In this document: one piece after another, positions 55,749 to 64,000 of the stretch
Layout of the letters: every line of letters begins with the position of its first letter
Numbering within the stretch: position 1 is the stretch's first letter
Assembly: GCA_030692045.1 (NCBI GenBank)
Contig: JAUYCX010000049.1
Coordinates: 42,643 to 106,642, forward strand
Origin: Candidatus Omnitrophota bacterium
Lineage (GTDB): Bacteria > Omnitrophota > Gorgyraeia > JAUYCX01
DNA: 64,000 nt
Reading direction: 5' to 3'
Made by a program: the position numbers and the translations under genes
Notes under the pieces: generated by a model
Database searches by the model: none
What the model was told of the DNA's origin: nothing
What the model saw: the letters and a program-made list of their open reading frames with translations, nothing else

Positions 55749-57608
55749 ATGTTGACATTTAGCGTAATTACTCCTGCATATAACGCAGAGGCTTTTATTG
55801 GCCGTGCGATTGAGAGCGTGAGAAACCAGACATATCCTGATTGGGAAATGGTTATCGTCAATAATGGTTCAACGGATAATACAAAAGCTGAGATAGAGAA
55901 GTTTATAATTGCAGACTCAAGGATTAAGCTTATTAATTGTGAAAAGAATAGCGGGAGTCCGGCGCGTCCAAGAAATTTAGGACTAAAAGAAGCAATAGGG
56001 GAATATATTGCTTTTCTTGATGCTGATGATGCATTTTTTCCTGAAAAATTGGCGGAAGCTGAAAAGTTCTTTTTGCATAATCCTGACGCTGGTTTAGTTT
56101 GTCATGGTGAAGCGCATGTTAAAAATAATTCGGTTATAAGGAGAGATTATTATGGTCCTTATACAACTTATAGGGATCTTTTATTTCGCGGTAACAGTCT
56201 ATCTACTTCTGCAGTAGTTATGAAGAGAAATTGTATTGAGAAAGTAGGTTTTTTTTCTGTGGGGAAAGAAGTCAGCGGGTTTGAAGATTATGATTATTGG
56301 TTGAGGGTAGCGAGGGTTTGTAAAATTAAATATTTAAGAAAAATTTTGGGAGTTTATACTATTAATAATAATACTGAATGTTCAAGAGTAGCTACAAATT
56401 GTAAAAATGCTTTAGATTTTTTGGAATTCCATTATTCAGAGTGGCCAAATAAATCCTTACATTACAGATATCTCTTTAGAAAAAGAAAGGCGATGTGTCT
56501 AAGAATTGCTGGCCGAGAATTAATCCGCATGGGAGATTTTAATAAGGCAGTATCTATTTTAGGACAATCTATTTTATACTATCCGCTAGATTTTAAAGAG
56601 TGGGTTTTCTTAGTTTTTGCAATTATTGGAAAATTGTTCATCAAAAAAGACACACAACGACTTAGTACTGATTTAGTCAGTGAGAACAGACACGAGATTA
56701 TAAAGAAGGCTTTAAGTGAAATCCTTTGTTGCCCAATTTGTAAGAATGATTTAGTATTGAGCAATTGCGATAGATTAGATTGTTTATACTGCCACACTAA
56801 ATACTCAATAAAAGATGGTATTTTAGTGTTAATGACAGTTGTGTCCGAAGAACAAATCAACGAGCAAAGATTAAGAGAAGAAGTGGCTAAAGGGCATATG
56901 GGTATCGAAGCCGAAAATATATTAGAAGTTGTATCACAGCATCATTGTATTCCTATAATGTCAAGAAGAGCCAATAATTTTCGATTAAAATTCAGCAAAT
57001 CACAATGGATATTAGACGTAGGCTGTGGTTCTGGCTACTATTGGCGCGATACTCTTGGTGGTAATTTGATTGTGATGGATTTTGCCTTTAGTAATTTGAA
57101 ATCAGCAAAAACTCTTCTTAGAGAACAGAAGGATGTTATTTTTATTCAGGCAGATGCTTCTAATTTACCAATTAAAACATATTCATTATCTGGTATTTGG
57201 AGTGTACAAGTCACCCAGCATTTTCCTGGCACTGTTATGAATTCATTTTTAAATGAAGTAAAGAGGGTAATGCAGAACAATTTTTTAATTGAGATTTATA
57301 ATCTTAATCCTGCTGGGATGCATAGAATATTATACAAAGTATTGGGTAAAGAATTTCATATAAAGGGAAAATGGAAGGATATGATTTTAAATCGTTTGAA
57401 CTCATCAGAACTTGCTGCTTTATGGAAAGATATTTTAAGCAAAGCGCATCTTAAAATTGGATATAGCGAATTATTTTTTCATCCCGATTTACATTGTAAG
57501 CCTAAAGGAAATTGCATCGCATTTATTGAAGACTTATTAACATGGATTACATGGTTAGTACGTTTTTTCGCCAGGCAGATTCAGATTACAATTTCTTCAG
57601 GCTTTTAG
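55749..57608 (+). CDS. Fusion: GT2 glycosyltransferase with zinc-ribbon methyltransferase
   Basis: 619 aa. Residues 1-230 are a GT-A glycosyltransferase (SVITPAYNAEAFIGRAIESV; metal motif LDADDAFF at 90-97; GFEDYDYWLRV as the acceptor motif). After a linker, residues 327-350 hold a Trm112-like zinc-binding stretch (CCPICKNDLVL, DCLYCHTKY). A class I methyltransferase follows (ILDVGCGSGYYW, 421-432; IFIQADASNLPI). The combination could link sugar transfer with capping methylation, which can set chain length, but that is inference. Confidence 0.87.
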   Translation: MLTFSVITPAYNAEAFIGRAIESVRNQTYPDWEMVIVNNGSTDNTKAEIEKFIIADSRIKLINCEKNSGSPARPRNLGLKEAIGEYIAFLDADDAFFPEKLAEAEKFFLHNPDAGLVCHGEAHVKNNSVIRRDYYGPYTTYRDLLFRGNSLSTSAVVMKRNCIEKVGFFSVGKEVSGFEDYDYWLRVARVCKIKYLRKILGVYTINNNTECSRVATNCKNALDFLEFHYSEWPNKSLHYRYLFRKRKAMCLRIAGRELIRMGDFNKAVSILGQSILYYPLDFKEWVFLVFAIIGKLFIKKDTQRLSTDLVSENRHEIIKKALSEILCCPICKNDLVLSNCDRLDCLYCHTKYSIKDGILVLMTVVSEEQINEQRLREEVAKGHMGIEAENILEVVSQHHCIPIMSRRANNFRLKFSKSQWILDVGCGSGYYWRDTLGGNLIVMDFAFSNLKSAKTLLREQKDVIFIQADASNLPIKTYSLSGIWSVQVTQHFPGTVMNSFLNEVKRVMQNNFLIEIYNLNPAGMHRILYKVLGKEFHIKGKWKDMILNRLNSSELAALWKDILSKAHLKIGYSELFFHPDLHCKPKGNCIAFIEDLLTWITWLVRFFARQIQITISSGF

Positions 57609-57615
57609 GTAATTT

Positions 57616-58629
57616 ATGAATATTATTAAAGTAATGATTAAACATTTGATTTATACAAATTCTAATTATTTACAGATAAACAGAATATGTAGTTTATTTC
57701 GTAGAAATTCATACTGCGTTATTTTGGCTTATCACAGGGTATCGCCTCTGAATGATAGAGATTATTTACTAAGAGAGATGATTGTTGACCCAGTTTCTTT
57801 TGAAAAACAAATGTTGTTTCTTATAAAAAATTATACTGTAGTTTCTTTAAATAAGTTCTTAGGGATTTTAGAATGTGATAGGAATCAATCAAATTATGCA
57901 GTCATTACTTTTGATGATGCTTATCTGGACAGCTATGAATATGCATTTCCAATTTTAAAAAAATATAATTTGTCGGCCACCATATTTGTGCCAACGGATT
58001 TTATTGAAACTGGGCGTCATTTTTGGTGGGATAGGCTGGCAAATATATTAGTGAGTTCCAATAAACAATCGTTACTTTTGAATTGGAAAGATAAGCGGTA
58101 TAATCTGAAAATCGGGGGAAATGTTTTTACAATAAAAGCATTTAAAAAATTATGCTATCTTTTTAAATTTGCAAGAAATAAAGAAAAAGAGGGATTGTTA
58201 AATTTAGTATCGAAAAATTTAAATGTAGTTGAAACAAATTCTTATCCGTCTAACCTTACCTGGCGCAATATTAGAGAAATGTCTCAGAATAATATTAGCT
58301 TCGGCGCTCATACCCATACACATAGCGCAGTTTCATCTGTAAGCGATTCGGAGTTTAAAGAAGAGCTCTTAAGCCCTAAAGAAACGTTGGAAAATCGCCT
58401 TAATCAAGCAATAACTGCTTTTGCCTATCCTTATGGCGAAAAGAGCGATTTCAACATTCAATCAGTCAATGCTATTAAGCAATTAGGTTATAAAGTTGCC
58501 TTAACAATGATTCAAAGGCCTATAATATCAAATGATGATTTATTTGTTTTGCCGCGGATTGGCATTGGCGGTTATGATACTGAAGAAATTTTTAGGTTAA
58601 AATTATCCGGATCAATTCCTTTATTTTAA
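57616..58629 (+). CDS. Polysaccharide deacetylase (NodB homology domain)
   Basis: 337 aa. Catalytic/metal motif TFDDAYLDSYEYA (D100-D101), ATIFVPTDF, GAHTHTHSAVS with the two metal-binding His, and AYPYGEKSDF. This is the CE4 fold that removes N-acetyl groups from polysaccharides. A hydrophobic N-terminal stretch (IIKVMIKHLIY) is short and may not be a signal peptide, so the side of the membrane is uncertain. It is followed closely by a GNAT gene. Confidence 0.88.
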   Translation: MNIIKVMIKHLIYTNSNYLQINRICSLFRRNSYCVILAYHRVSPLNDRDYLLREMIVDPVSFEKQMLFLIKNYTVVSLNKFLGILECDRNQSNYAVITFDDAYLDSYEYAFPILKKYNLSATIFVPTDFIETGRHFWWDRLANILVSSNKQSLLLNWKDKRYNLKIGGNVFTIKAFKKLCYLFKFARNKEKEGLLNLVSKNLNVVETNSYPSNLTWRNIREMSQNNISFGAHTHTHSAVSSVSDSEFKEELLSPKETLENRLNQAITAFAYPYGEKSDFNIQSVNAIKQLGYKVALTMIQRPIISNDDLFVLPRIGIGGYDTEEIFRLKLSGSIPLF

Positions 58630-58635
58630 AAATAA

Positions 58636-59736
58636 ATGCAAATAACAATAGTTAAAGATACGGAAGGATTTAAAGATTTAGAAAAAGAGTGGGATTCGTT
58701 TTTAGATGAGAGCGGGCAGAATAATATATTTTTGACCTTTGACTGGCTGTATAACTGGTGGCAATGTTTTAAAAAAGATTACTCTCTTTATATCATTTTA
58801 GCAAAGGAAAATGACAAGATTTATGGAATAGCCCCATTAATGATATCTAAGAGATTCGGTTTTAGAGAATTAAGATTTATCAGCAGCAATATTTCTGACT
58901 ACGAGGATATTATAACTTCCGGTAGCACAGAAAAAAGAAGGGAAATTATTGAAATTATTTTAAACAAACTTTATGAGTCTAATGAATGGGATATATTTAG
59001 ATTAAATAGAATTAGGCAGGAATCGCCTAGCCTTAGCTCATTTGATAATATTGTTCATAACAGAATATTTGCGAATATTTTTTTAAAACAACATAAGGAA
59101 GGCGCTCCATATATAAAAATAACAAAAACTTGGGATGATTACCATTCTGCCTTAAGGAAGAAACTTGTGGCTGACACAAGAAGGCAATTATCTAAATTGA
59201 CGAAACAAGATGCAAATTTTCTTTTTAAGAAAATTGAGAATGAAAGCGAAATTTCTTTATTTTTAGACAAACTGATAGAATTTTATAAGTTGAGAAGAAA
59301 ATCTAAGCATACAAAATGTATTTTTGACAATGGATTGACGAGTAGTTTTATCAAAATTGTTGCAGATAAATTCTTTCATAAAGGCTGGCTGGATTTAAGT
59401 TTTATGGAATTTAAAGGCAAAAAAGTTGCAATGCATTTCGGCTTTATTTACAGAGATAGATTTTATTATTTTATGCCGGTCCATAATAATGAATTTTACC
59501 AATATTCCCCGGGAAGATTGTTGCTCTACGACCTGATTCATAAATGTTTCGACAATCATATCAGGCAATTTGATTTTATGCTGGGAGAAGAGGACTATAA
59601 ACTGGATTGGAAAACCGGGATTGAAAGATTATATTTTGTAACAATGTTCCAGAAGACTTTAAAGGGAAGTATTGCCAATCAGATTCTTGATAGATTAAGT
59701 TTTAATGTTAAAAAATTGCTTGGGAAAAAATGGTAA
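58636..59736 (+). CDS. GNAT-superfamily acyltransferase (FemAB/CelD-like, PF13480)
   Basis: 366 aa. Two-lobed GNAT_6-type protein: NIFLTFDWLYNWWQCF in the first half, then KKVAMHFGFIYRDRFYYFMPVHN and FDFMLGEEDYKLDW near the end, which are typical of this family in polysaccharide clusters. It may add an acyl or aminoacyl group to a sugar amine exposed by the deacetylase upstream. It overlaps the next gene by seven bases. Confidence 0.82.
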   Translation: MQITIVKDTEGFKDLEKEWDSFLDESGQNNIFLTFDWLYNWWQCFKKDYSLYIILAKENDKIYGIAPLMISKRFGFRELRFISSNISDYEDIITSGSTEKRREIIEIILNKLYESNEWDIFRLNRIRQESPSLSSFDNIVHNRIFANIFLKQHKEGAPYIKITKTWDDYHSALRKKLVADTRRQLSKLTKQDANFLFKKIENESEISLFLDKLIEFYKLRRKSKHTKCIFDNGLTSSFIKIVADKFFHKGWLDLSFMEFKGKKVAMHFGFIYRDRFYYFMPVHNNEFYQYSPGRLLLYDLIHKCFDNHIRQFDFMLGEEDYKLDWKTGIERLYFVTMFQKTLKGSIANQILDRLSFNVKKLLGKKW

Positions 59737-61970
59737 GGCAGATAATAACTACTCGCGAACCGGTATTTAGCCCAAAAATTATTTCTTTAAAAGAAATTCA
59801 TTCTTTACCGTTTCCTTTTGAAAATAAAAATGTTTTATTTTTCGGTTATGGCAGAGTTGCTTTATATGAAGGCCTAAGAGTCCTTGGGGTAAAAGAAGGG
59901 GATAATGTATTAGTGCCGAATTATATATGCAATGTGGTTGTTGCCCCGATGCATCGCTTGGATATTAAGGTTAAATTTTATGAAATAGATAGTAATCTAA
60001 AACCTGTTTGGGAATTAGTGGCAAAAAAGATTGATAAAAGTACTAAGGCGTTAATCATTGTGAATTATTTTGGATTTCCTAATGATTTAGATAATGCAAG
60101 ACAATTTTGCTCTGAACATGGATTATATTTAATTGAAGATAATGCCCAGGGATTTTTAAGTTCAGATGATAGTAAACCGTTAGGCAGCTTCGGAGACATA
60201 AGCATCTTCAGTTTTCGTAAAATCTTACCCATACCCAATGGCGCAGCTTTGGTAATAAACAATTCCTTGCTCAAAGGCAAACAGAAAAAAGCCGGATATC
60301 TATTGAATAAAAGCAAAATATTTATTTTTATGGCAAAATCTTTTCTAAGCACATTAAACGCCGGTTTTGGCCGTTTCCATAATAACAGTTTAAGAAAAGT
60401 TGACTTTGAATTGGACCGCATAAAAAATATTCTTCAAGAATATAATGTGGAAGATTATTTTACGAAATTCTCAAAACTTAGTTCTTTTCTTATGAAGCAT
60501 TTTAATTACAATCATATTATTAATGAAAGGATAGCCAATTATAATAAATGGCTGGAATTTTTTTCTAATAATAATTTTGATGGCATAAAAATTGTTTTTC
60601 CTGCGTTAAGGGATGGCACTGTTCCACTTAATCTTCCGGTTTTGGTTGATAAGCGAGAGCAATTCATTTCTCAAATGTTTTCTAAAGGCATTGAGTGTTT
60701 CCCTTGGCCATATTTACCGAGGCATTCTAATGATGAATATCTTGCAAGCCATATGGTTTGCATACCACTTACCCAGAGTCCTGATATGAAAAGAATTGAA
60801 CAATTTTTCCTGCAGGATTTTGATATGAATAATAAAATAAATGTGGCATTGGTGTACACTAGTATGAATAACCACTTAGGCGGTAAGAATATACACCTGA
60901 AGAATTTATACACATATTTAGGCAAGGATAATTTAAGATTATTTATCATCGGCTGCTCCAACATAGAGGATAAATGGAGGCAGTTTATGTTGCAGGAAGG
61001 TGTAAAAGAGGAAGATTTCATTATGATACCAAGATTTAAAAAATGGTTCATGTTTCCTTTTATACTTCAATTACGCGATATCTTTATTGCAAGAGAAATA
61101 GATATAGTGCATACTTTTCAGATACAATCCGATATTTTGGGCGGTTTGGCTGCGCGCTTAGCCGGCATAAAGAATATAATTTCTCAGTATGAATCTAAAA
61201 TAATCGAAGATAATGTTTCTATGATAAAGCAACTTTTTTACAGAATGATCAATAAGTTAATAAAGAAATGGTTTAAAAAAACCATAGTGGTTTCTGAAGG
61301 TTTAAAGAAGGAGCTGCTCTTAGAGAAGTTCCGAGCCCCCGATACAGTTGAGGTAGTGCACTTAGGCCTTCAACTACCGGATAAATATAAAAAAATGCAG
61401 TTCTCATTTAATGATCTAAAAGAAGGCATGCCTTTGATCGGGACCGTCGGCCGTTTAAGCAAAGAAAAGGCAATGGAGCGCCTGATTATGGCTGTGCCGA
61501 TAGTCTTAAATGCAGTGCCTCAGGCTAAATTCCTGATTTTTGGCAGAGGCGAAGAGAAGGAGAATCTGCTGAACCTAATAAATAGATTAGGCGTTTCATC
61601 CCGGGTTATTTTGAATGATGCTCCTTGGATAGAATCCATATATGAATTATTAAAGTCCATTGATATATTTGTGATGCCTTCGGTACGAGAGGGTTGCCCT
61701 ACTGCTTTATTGGAGGCTTTGGCGCTTGCCCGTCCTGTTATAGCTTCGGATATTGAAGGCGTAAGAGATATAGTTGAAAATGAAAAAAATGGGTTCCTAA
61801 TAGAGACGCATAACGCTGAATTATTTGCCGAGAAGATAATTTATCTATGTAAGCATCCTGAAAAAGCAGTTGATTTTGGTAATTGCGGGAGAGAGAAGAT
61901 ATTGAATAATTTTACCATAGAATCCGAGATGGACAAGATAACGAAAATATATTTAGATACTTTGAATTAA
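59730..61970 (+). CDS. Fusion: DegT aminotransferase-like domain with GT4 glycosyltransferase
   Basis: 746 aa. Residues 1-360 are a DegT/DnrJ-type PLP fold (LVPNYICNVVVAP, LIEDNAQGFLSS, and Lys in FSFRKILPIPNGAAL). Residues 366-746 are a GT-B/GT4 glycosyltransferase (NNHLGGKNIHLKNL, VHTFQIQSDILGGLAARLAG, IGTVGRLSKEKAMERLI, and the E-x7-E motif in VREGCPTALLEALALARPVIASD). An ATG at 60825 begins the second part and has an AGGA seven bases before it, so the glycosyltransferase may also be translated alone. Fusion may result from loss of a stop codon between neighbours. Confidence 0.88.
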   Translation: MVRQIITTREPVFSPKIISLKEIHSLPFPFENKNVLFFGYGRVALYEGLRVLGVKEGDNVLVPNYICNVVVAPMHRLDIKVKFYEIDSNLKPVWELVAKKIDKSTKALIIVNYFGFPNDLDNARQFCSEHGLYLIEDNAQGFLSSDDSKPLGSFGDISIFSFRKILPIPNGAALVINNSLLKGKQKKAGYLLNKSKIFIFMAKSFLSTLNAGFGRFHNNSLRKVDFELDRIKNILQEYNVEDYFTKFSKLSSFLMKHFNYNHIINERIANYNKWLEFFSNNNFDGIKIVFPALRDGTVPLNLPVLVDKREQFISQMFSKGIECFPWPYLPRHSNDEYLASHMVCIPLTQSPDMKRIEQFFLQDFDMNNKINVALVYTSMNNHLGGKNIHLKNLYTYLGKDNLRLFIIGCSNIEDKWRQFMLQEGVKEEDFIMIPRFKKWFMFPFILQLRDIFIAREIDIVHTFQIQSDILGGLAARLAGIKNIISQYESKIIEDNVSMIKQLFYRMINKLIKKWFKKTIVVSEGLKKELLLEKFRAPDTVEVVHLGLQLPDKYKKMQFSFNDLKEGMPLIGTVGRLSKEKAMERLIMAVPIVLNAVPQAKFLIFGRGEEKENLLNLINRLGVSSRVILNDAPWIESIYELLKSIDIFVMPSVREGCPTALLEALALARPVIASDIEGVRDIVENEKNGFLIETHNAELFAEKIIYLCKHPEKAVDFGNCGREKILNNFTIESEMDKITKIYLDTLN
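60814..60817 (+). promoter_or_regulatory. Internal Shine-Dalgarno-like site at the fusion junction
   Basis: AGGA lies seven bases before the in-frame ATG at 60825, where the GT4 domain begins. Supports possible independent translation of the second domain. Short site, so chance is possible. Confidence 0.4.
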
Positions 61971-61982
61971 CAAGAGAGGGAA

Positions 61983-62987
61983 ATGGATATGGAGATATCT
62001 AACAAAAAAATATTAGTTACAGGTGCAGATGGGTTTATCGGTAGCCATTTGGTGGAGGCATTGCTGGAGGAAAAATGTAAAGTACGAGCATTTGTTTATT
62101 ATAATTCTTTTAATAACTGGGGATGGTTGGATACATTATCAAAAGATAAGCTCAAGAACATTGATGTTTTTACAGGAGATATCCGCGATCCTTATGGGGT
62201 AAGAAAATCCGCAGAAGATATTGATGTTATATTCCATTTAGCAGCCTTAATCGCAATTCCTTTTAGTTATCATTCTCCGGATAGTTACATCGATACTAAT
62301 GTAAAAGGAACTTTGAATATATTGCAGGCAGCAAGAGACAAGAAATGTAAGAAAGTGATTGTTACCTCTACTTCAGAAGTATATGGTACGGCGCGGTATG
62401 TCCCCATAGACGAAAATCATCCCTTACAAGGACAATCTCCTTATTCAGCGACAAAAATTGCAGCTGATAAGATCGCCGAATCTTTCTATAGGAGTTTTAA
62501 TTTATCGGTATGCATATTCAGGCCTTTTAATACCTTTGGTCCAAGACAGTCGGCGCGAGCCATAATACCAACAATAATTATCCAACTCCTCTCTGGAAGA
62601 AATAAGATTAAGCTCGGTAGTCTGTATCCTACACGCGACATAATCTTTGTTAAAGATACAGTTCAGGGCTTCATTGAAGTTGCGAAGTCTGAAAGAACTA
62701 TCGGGGAAGAAATAAATGTTGCAACACAAAAAGAAATATCTGTTGGGGATTTAGCTAAGAAAATAATCAATATGATTAATCCCAAAGCGACCATAGCTGT
62801 TGATCGGGTTAGGATTAGGCCGAAAAATAGCGAAGTGGAAAGATTGCTGGGGAGCAATGAGAAAATTATCAAATTAACAAACTGGCGGCAGAAATATTCA
62901 CTTGAGGATGGCATAAGAAAAACAATAGAGTGGTTCAAGGTAAAAGAAAATTTAAGAAAATATAAGGACGAAATTTATAATTTATAA
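61983..62987 (+). CDS. legB: NAD-dependent 4,6-dehydratase (LegB)
   Basis: Dehydrates GDP- or UDP-GlcNAc to the 4-keto-6-deoxy sugar that LegC aminates. TGADGFIGSHLVEALL, VYYNSFNNWGWLD, AALIAIPFSYHSPDSYIDTN, TSTSEVYGTARYVPI and QSPYSATKIAADKIA (Y-xxx-K) match LegB proteins closely. It has 334 aa; the ATG at 61989 is an alternative start with better spacing to GAGAGGG. It is separated from legC and its partners by about 37 kb, yet completes that pathway. Confidence 0.9.
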   Translation: MDMEISNKKILVTGADGFIGSHLVEALLEEKCKVRAFVYYNSFNNWGWLDTLSKDKLKNIDVFTGDIRDPYGVRKSAEDIDVIFHLAALIAIPFSYHSPDSYIDTNVKGTLNILQAARDKKCKKVIVTSTSEVYGTARYVPIDENHPLQGQSPYSATKIAADKIAESFYRSFNLSVCIFRPFNTFGPRQSARAIIPTIIIQLLSGRNKIKLGSLYPTRDIIFVKDTVQGFIEVAKSERTIGEEINVATQKEISVGDLAKKIINMINPKATIAVDRVRIRPKNSEVERLLGSNEKIIKLTNWRQKYSLEDGIRKTIEWFKVKENLRKYKDEIYNL

Positions 62988-63010
62988 GAGAAAGATTTAA
63001 TTATTTCACA

Positions 63011-63916
63011 ATGGATAAAGTATTAATATTAGGTATAAACGGTTTTATAGGAAGACATTTTCAGAACTACATCGTAGAGAAAAATCTTATAAGCGATTTT
63101 TCATTCACAGGTGTAGATAAAACAGAGCCAGATAAATTCACGGGCATCAAATACAAGAAAATCGACTTATTGGATTATAGTAGTTTTCAAGAACTAATTC
63201 TGGAAGAATCCCCAGATTATATTATTAATCTAACCGGAACGTTTAATAGCGAGAATTTTGAGCTTATGGAGGATATTAATGTGGGTATCTCAAGAAGCAT
63301 ATTCAAAATTCTACTTAAAAAAGGCGTTAGAATAAAGAATATTCTGTTGATTGGTTCGGCAGCTGAATATGGGCTAAACAATAATTTACCTATTAACGAA
63401 TACGAGCCACTCAACCCCATTAATCCATACGGTTTCTCTAAATCCATGCAAACTTTATATGCGCTTTTTTACTTTAACAATTTTGGTATTAACGTCAACA
63501 TAGCCAGGACTTTTAATTTAGTAGGCAAGGATATTTCAACATCTCTTTCTATAGGTTCCTTTGCAAATCAGATAAAAAAAGCCCAAAATGGTGATACAAT
63601 TTACGTCGGCAATCTAAATACAAAGCGCGATTTTCTAAATGTTGAAGACGCAATTTCCGCTTTTTGGAAGATTTTGATTAATGAAAAAAAAGGCGAAATT
63701 TACAATGTCTGCAGTGGAAGGTCATATTTTATAAAAGATATCCTTAATTTTTTAATTGAAAAATCCAAGAAAAAATTGAATGTTTCAGTAAAAAAAGAAT
63801 ATATAAAAACTTCTGATACCATGGATAGTTACGGAGACAATGCAAAGTTGAGAAAGGATACCGGATGGAGAGAAGAAAATAATATTTTTACAGCATTAAA
63901 GGAAATGTTAGAGTGA
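63011..63916 (+). CDS. NDP-sugar 4-reductase/epimerase (RMD-like SDR)
   Basis: 301 aa. Rossmann motif LGINGFIGRHF, IGSAAEYGLNNNLPINE (Ser, Thr-like positions), PYGFSKSMQ (YxxxK) and a tail like that of GDP-6-deoxy-mannose reductase: VGNLNTKRDFLNVEDA. It might reduce a 4-keto-6-deoxy sugar, for example the product of gmd, giving an alternative to fucose such as GDP-rhamnose. The substrate is uncertain. The next gene starts 15 bases after its stop. Confidence 0.82.
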   Translation: MDKVLILGINGFIGRHFQNYIVEKNLISDFSFTGVDKTEPDKFTGIKYKKIDLLDYSSFQELILEESPDYIINLTGTFNSENFELMEDINVGISRSIFKILLKKGVRIKNILLIGSAAEYGLNNNLPINEYEPLNPINPYGFSKSMQTLYALFYFNNFGINVNIARTFNLVGKDISTSLSIGSFANQIKKAQNGDTIYVGNLNTKRDFLNVEDAISAFWKILINEKKGEIYNVCSGRSYFIKDILNFLIEKSKKKLNVSVKKEYIKTSDTMDSYGDNAKLRKDTGWREENNIFTALKEMLE

Positions 63917-63931
63917 TAATTTTTAGAAATT

Positions 63932-64000
63932 ATGAATAATTTCTTAGAAAAATTTTTTAAGAAAAATAAACTTATTATTTATTTGCTCGATAAGTTAATT
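63932..64000 (+). CDS. First codons of a further gene, cut by the window
   Basis: An ATG at 63932 opens a frame that continues to the window end (23 codons, MNNFLEKFFKKNKLII). It is basic and begins close after the RMD-like gene, which fits a continuing operon. Too short to identify. Confidence 0.5.
   Translation, partial: MNNFLEKFFKKNKLIIYLLDKLI

Overview
The window is one AT-rich, almost gap-free run of about 50 genes, all on the + strand. Nearly every gene belongs to the synthesis, modification or assembly of surface glycans. Genes abut or overlap by a few bases (ATGA and TAATG junctions are common). No tRNA, rRNA, CRISPR array, transposase or housekeeping gene is visible. The gene content (nonulosonic acid genes, many B12-type and SPASM radical SAM enzymes, TIGR04372, LIC12162 and TIGR04326 type surface carbohydrate proteins) points to a Gram-negative-type bacterium. 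The mixture and base composition remind me of Candidatus Omnitrophota (OP3) or a related candidate phylum. This placement is inference; no phylogenetic marker is present.

Layout. (1) 1-2020: GDP-mannose 4,6-dehydratase (5' end cut by the window) and GDP-L-fucose synthase. (2) 2017-10227: a module with a 2-hydroxyacid dehydrogenase, a cyclase-type metal hydrolase, a HAD phosphatase, a deoxyhypusine-synthase-like protein, two HldE-type nucleotidyltransferases (one fused to a PfkB kinase in reversed order), a GmhA-type isomerase, a radical SAM enzyme and a split, shortened transketolase. Read together it could run from sedoheptulose 7-phosphate to an activated heptose. (3) 10239-19008: a TIGR04372 glycosyltransferase, an MsbA/PglK-like ABC exporter, RfbH (3-dehydrase) with an abequose/paratose-synthase-like reductase, a GT2 enzyme, a B12-radical SAM enzyme and a GT-C membrane protein. 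(4) 19009-27486: a legionaminic-acid-type pathway (LegC, PtmE, NeuD, LegI, LegG, LegF) followed by HisF/HisH/PseA-like genes that probably install an acetamidino group. The dehydratase LegB is about 37 kb downstream at 61983.

(5) 27617-35622: a long radical SAM protein, an unclassified surface carbohydrate protein, and a second nonulosonate-like set resembling Bacillus SpsE-SpsF-SpsG, with WbqC and a PIG-L deacetylase. (6) 35622-45635: radical SAM enzymes, methyltransferases and a LIC12162 protein, including a chimeric gene that joins half a methyltransferase to half a radical SAM enzyme. (7) 45805-52310: a duplicated aminotransferase + methyltransferase pair flanking a methyltransferase, a SPASM radical SAM enzyme and a CMP-sugar-transferase-like protein; the first methyltransferase copy carries a probable one-base frameshift. 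(8) 52346-53933: an epimerase, then decayed remnants of a membrane protein and of a radical SAM C-terminus. (9) 53964-64000: a TIGR04326 protein, a GT2-methyltransferase fusion, a polysaccharide deacetylase, a GNAT protein, a DegT-aminotransferase/GT4 fusion, LegB, an RMD-like reductase and the first codons of a further gene.

Together the genes could make several rare activated sugars (GDP-fucose, an NDP-heptose, a CDP-3,6-dideoxyhexose, an amidinated legionaminic acid and a second nonulosonate-like sugar), modify them (methyl, acetyl, amino, and radical SAM chemistry) and assemble and export the glycan. The fusions, duplication, chimera and pseudogenes show active recombination within the locus.
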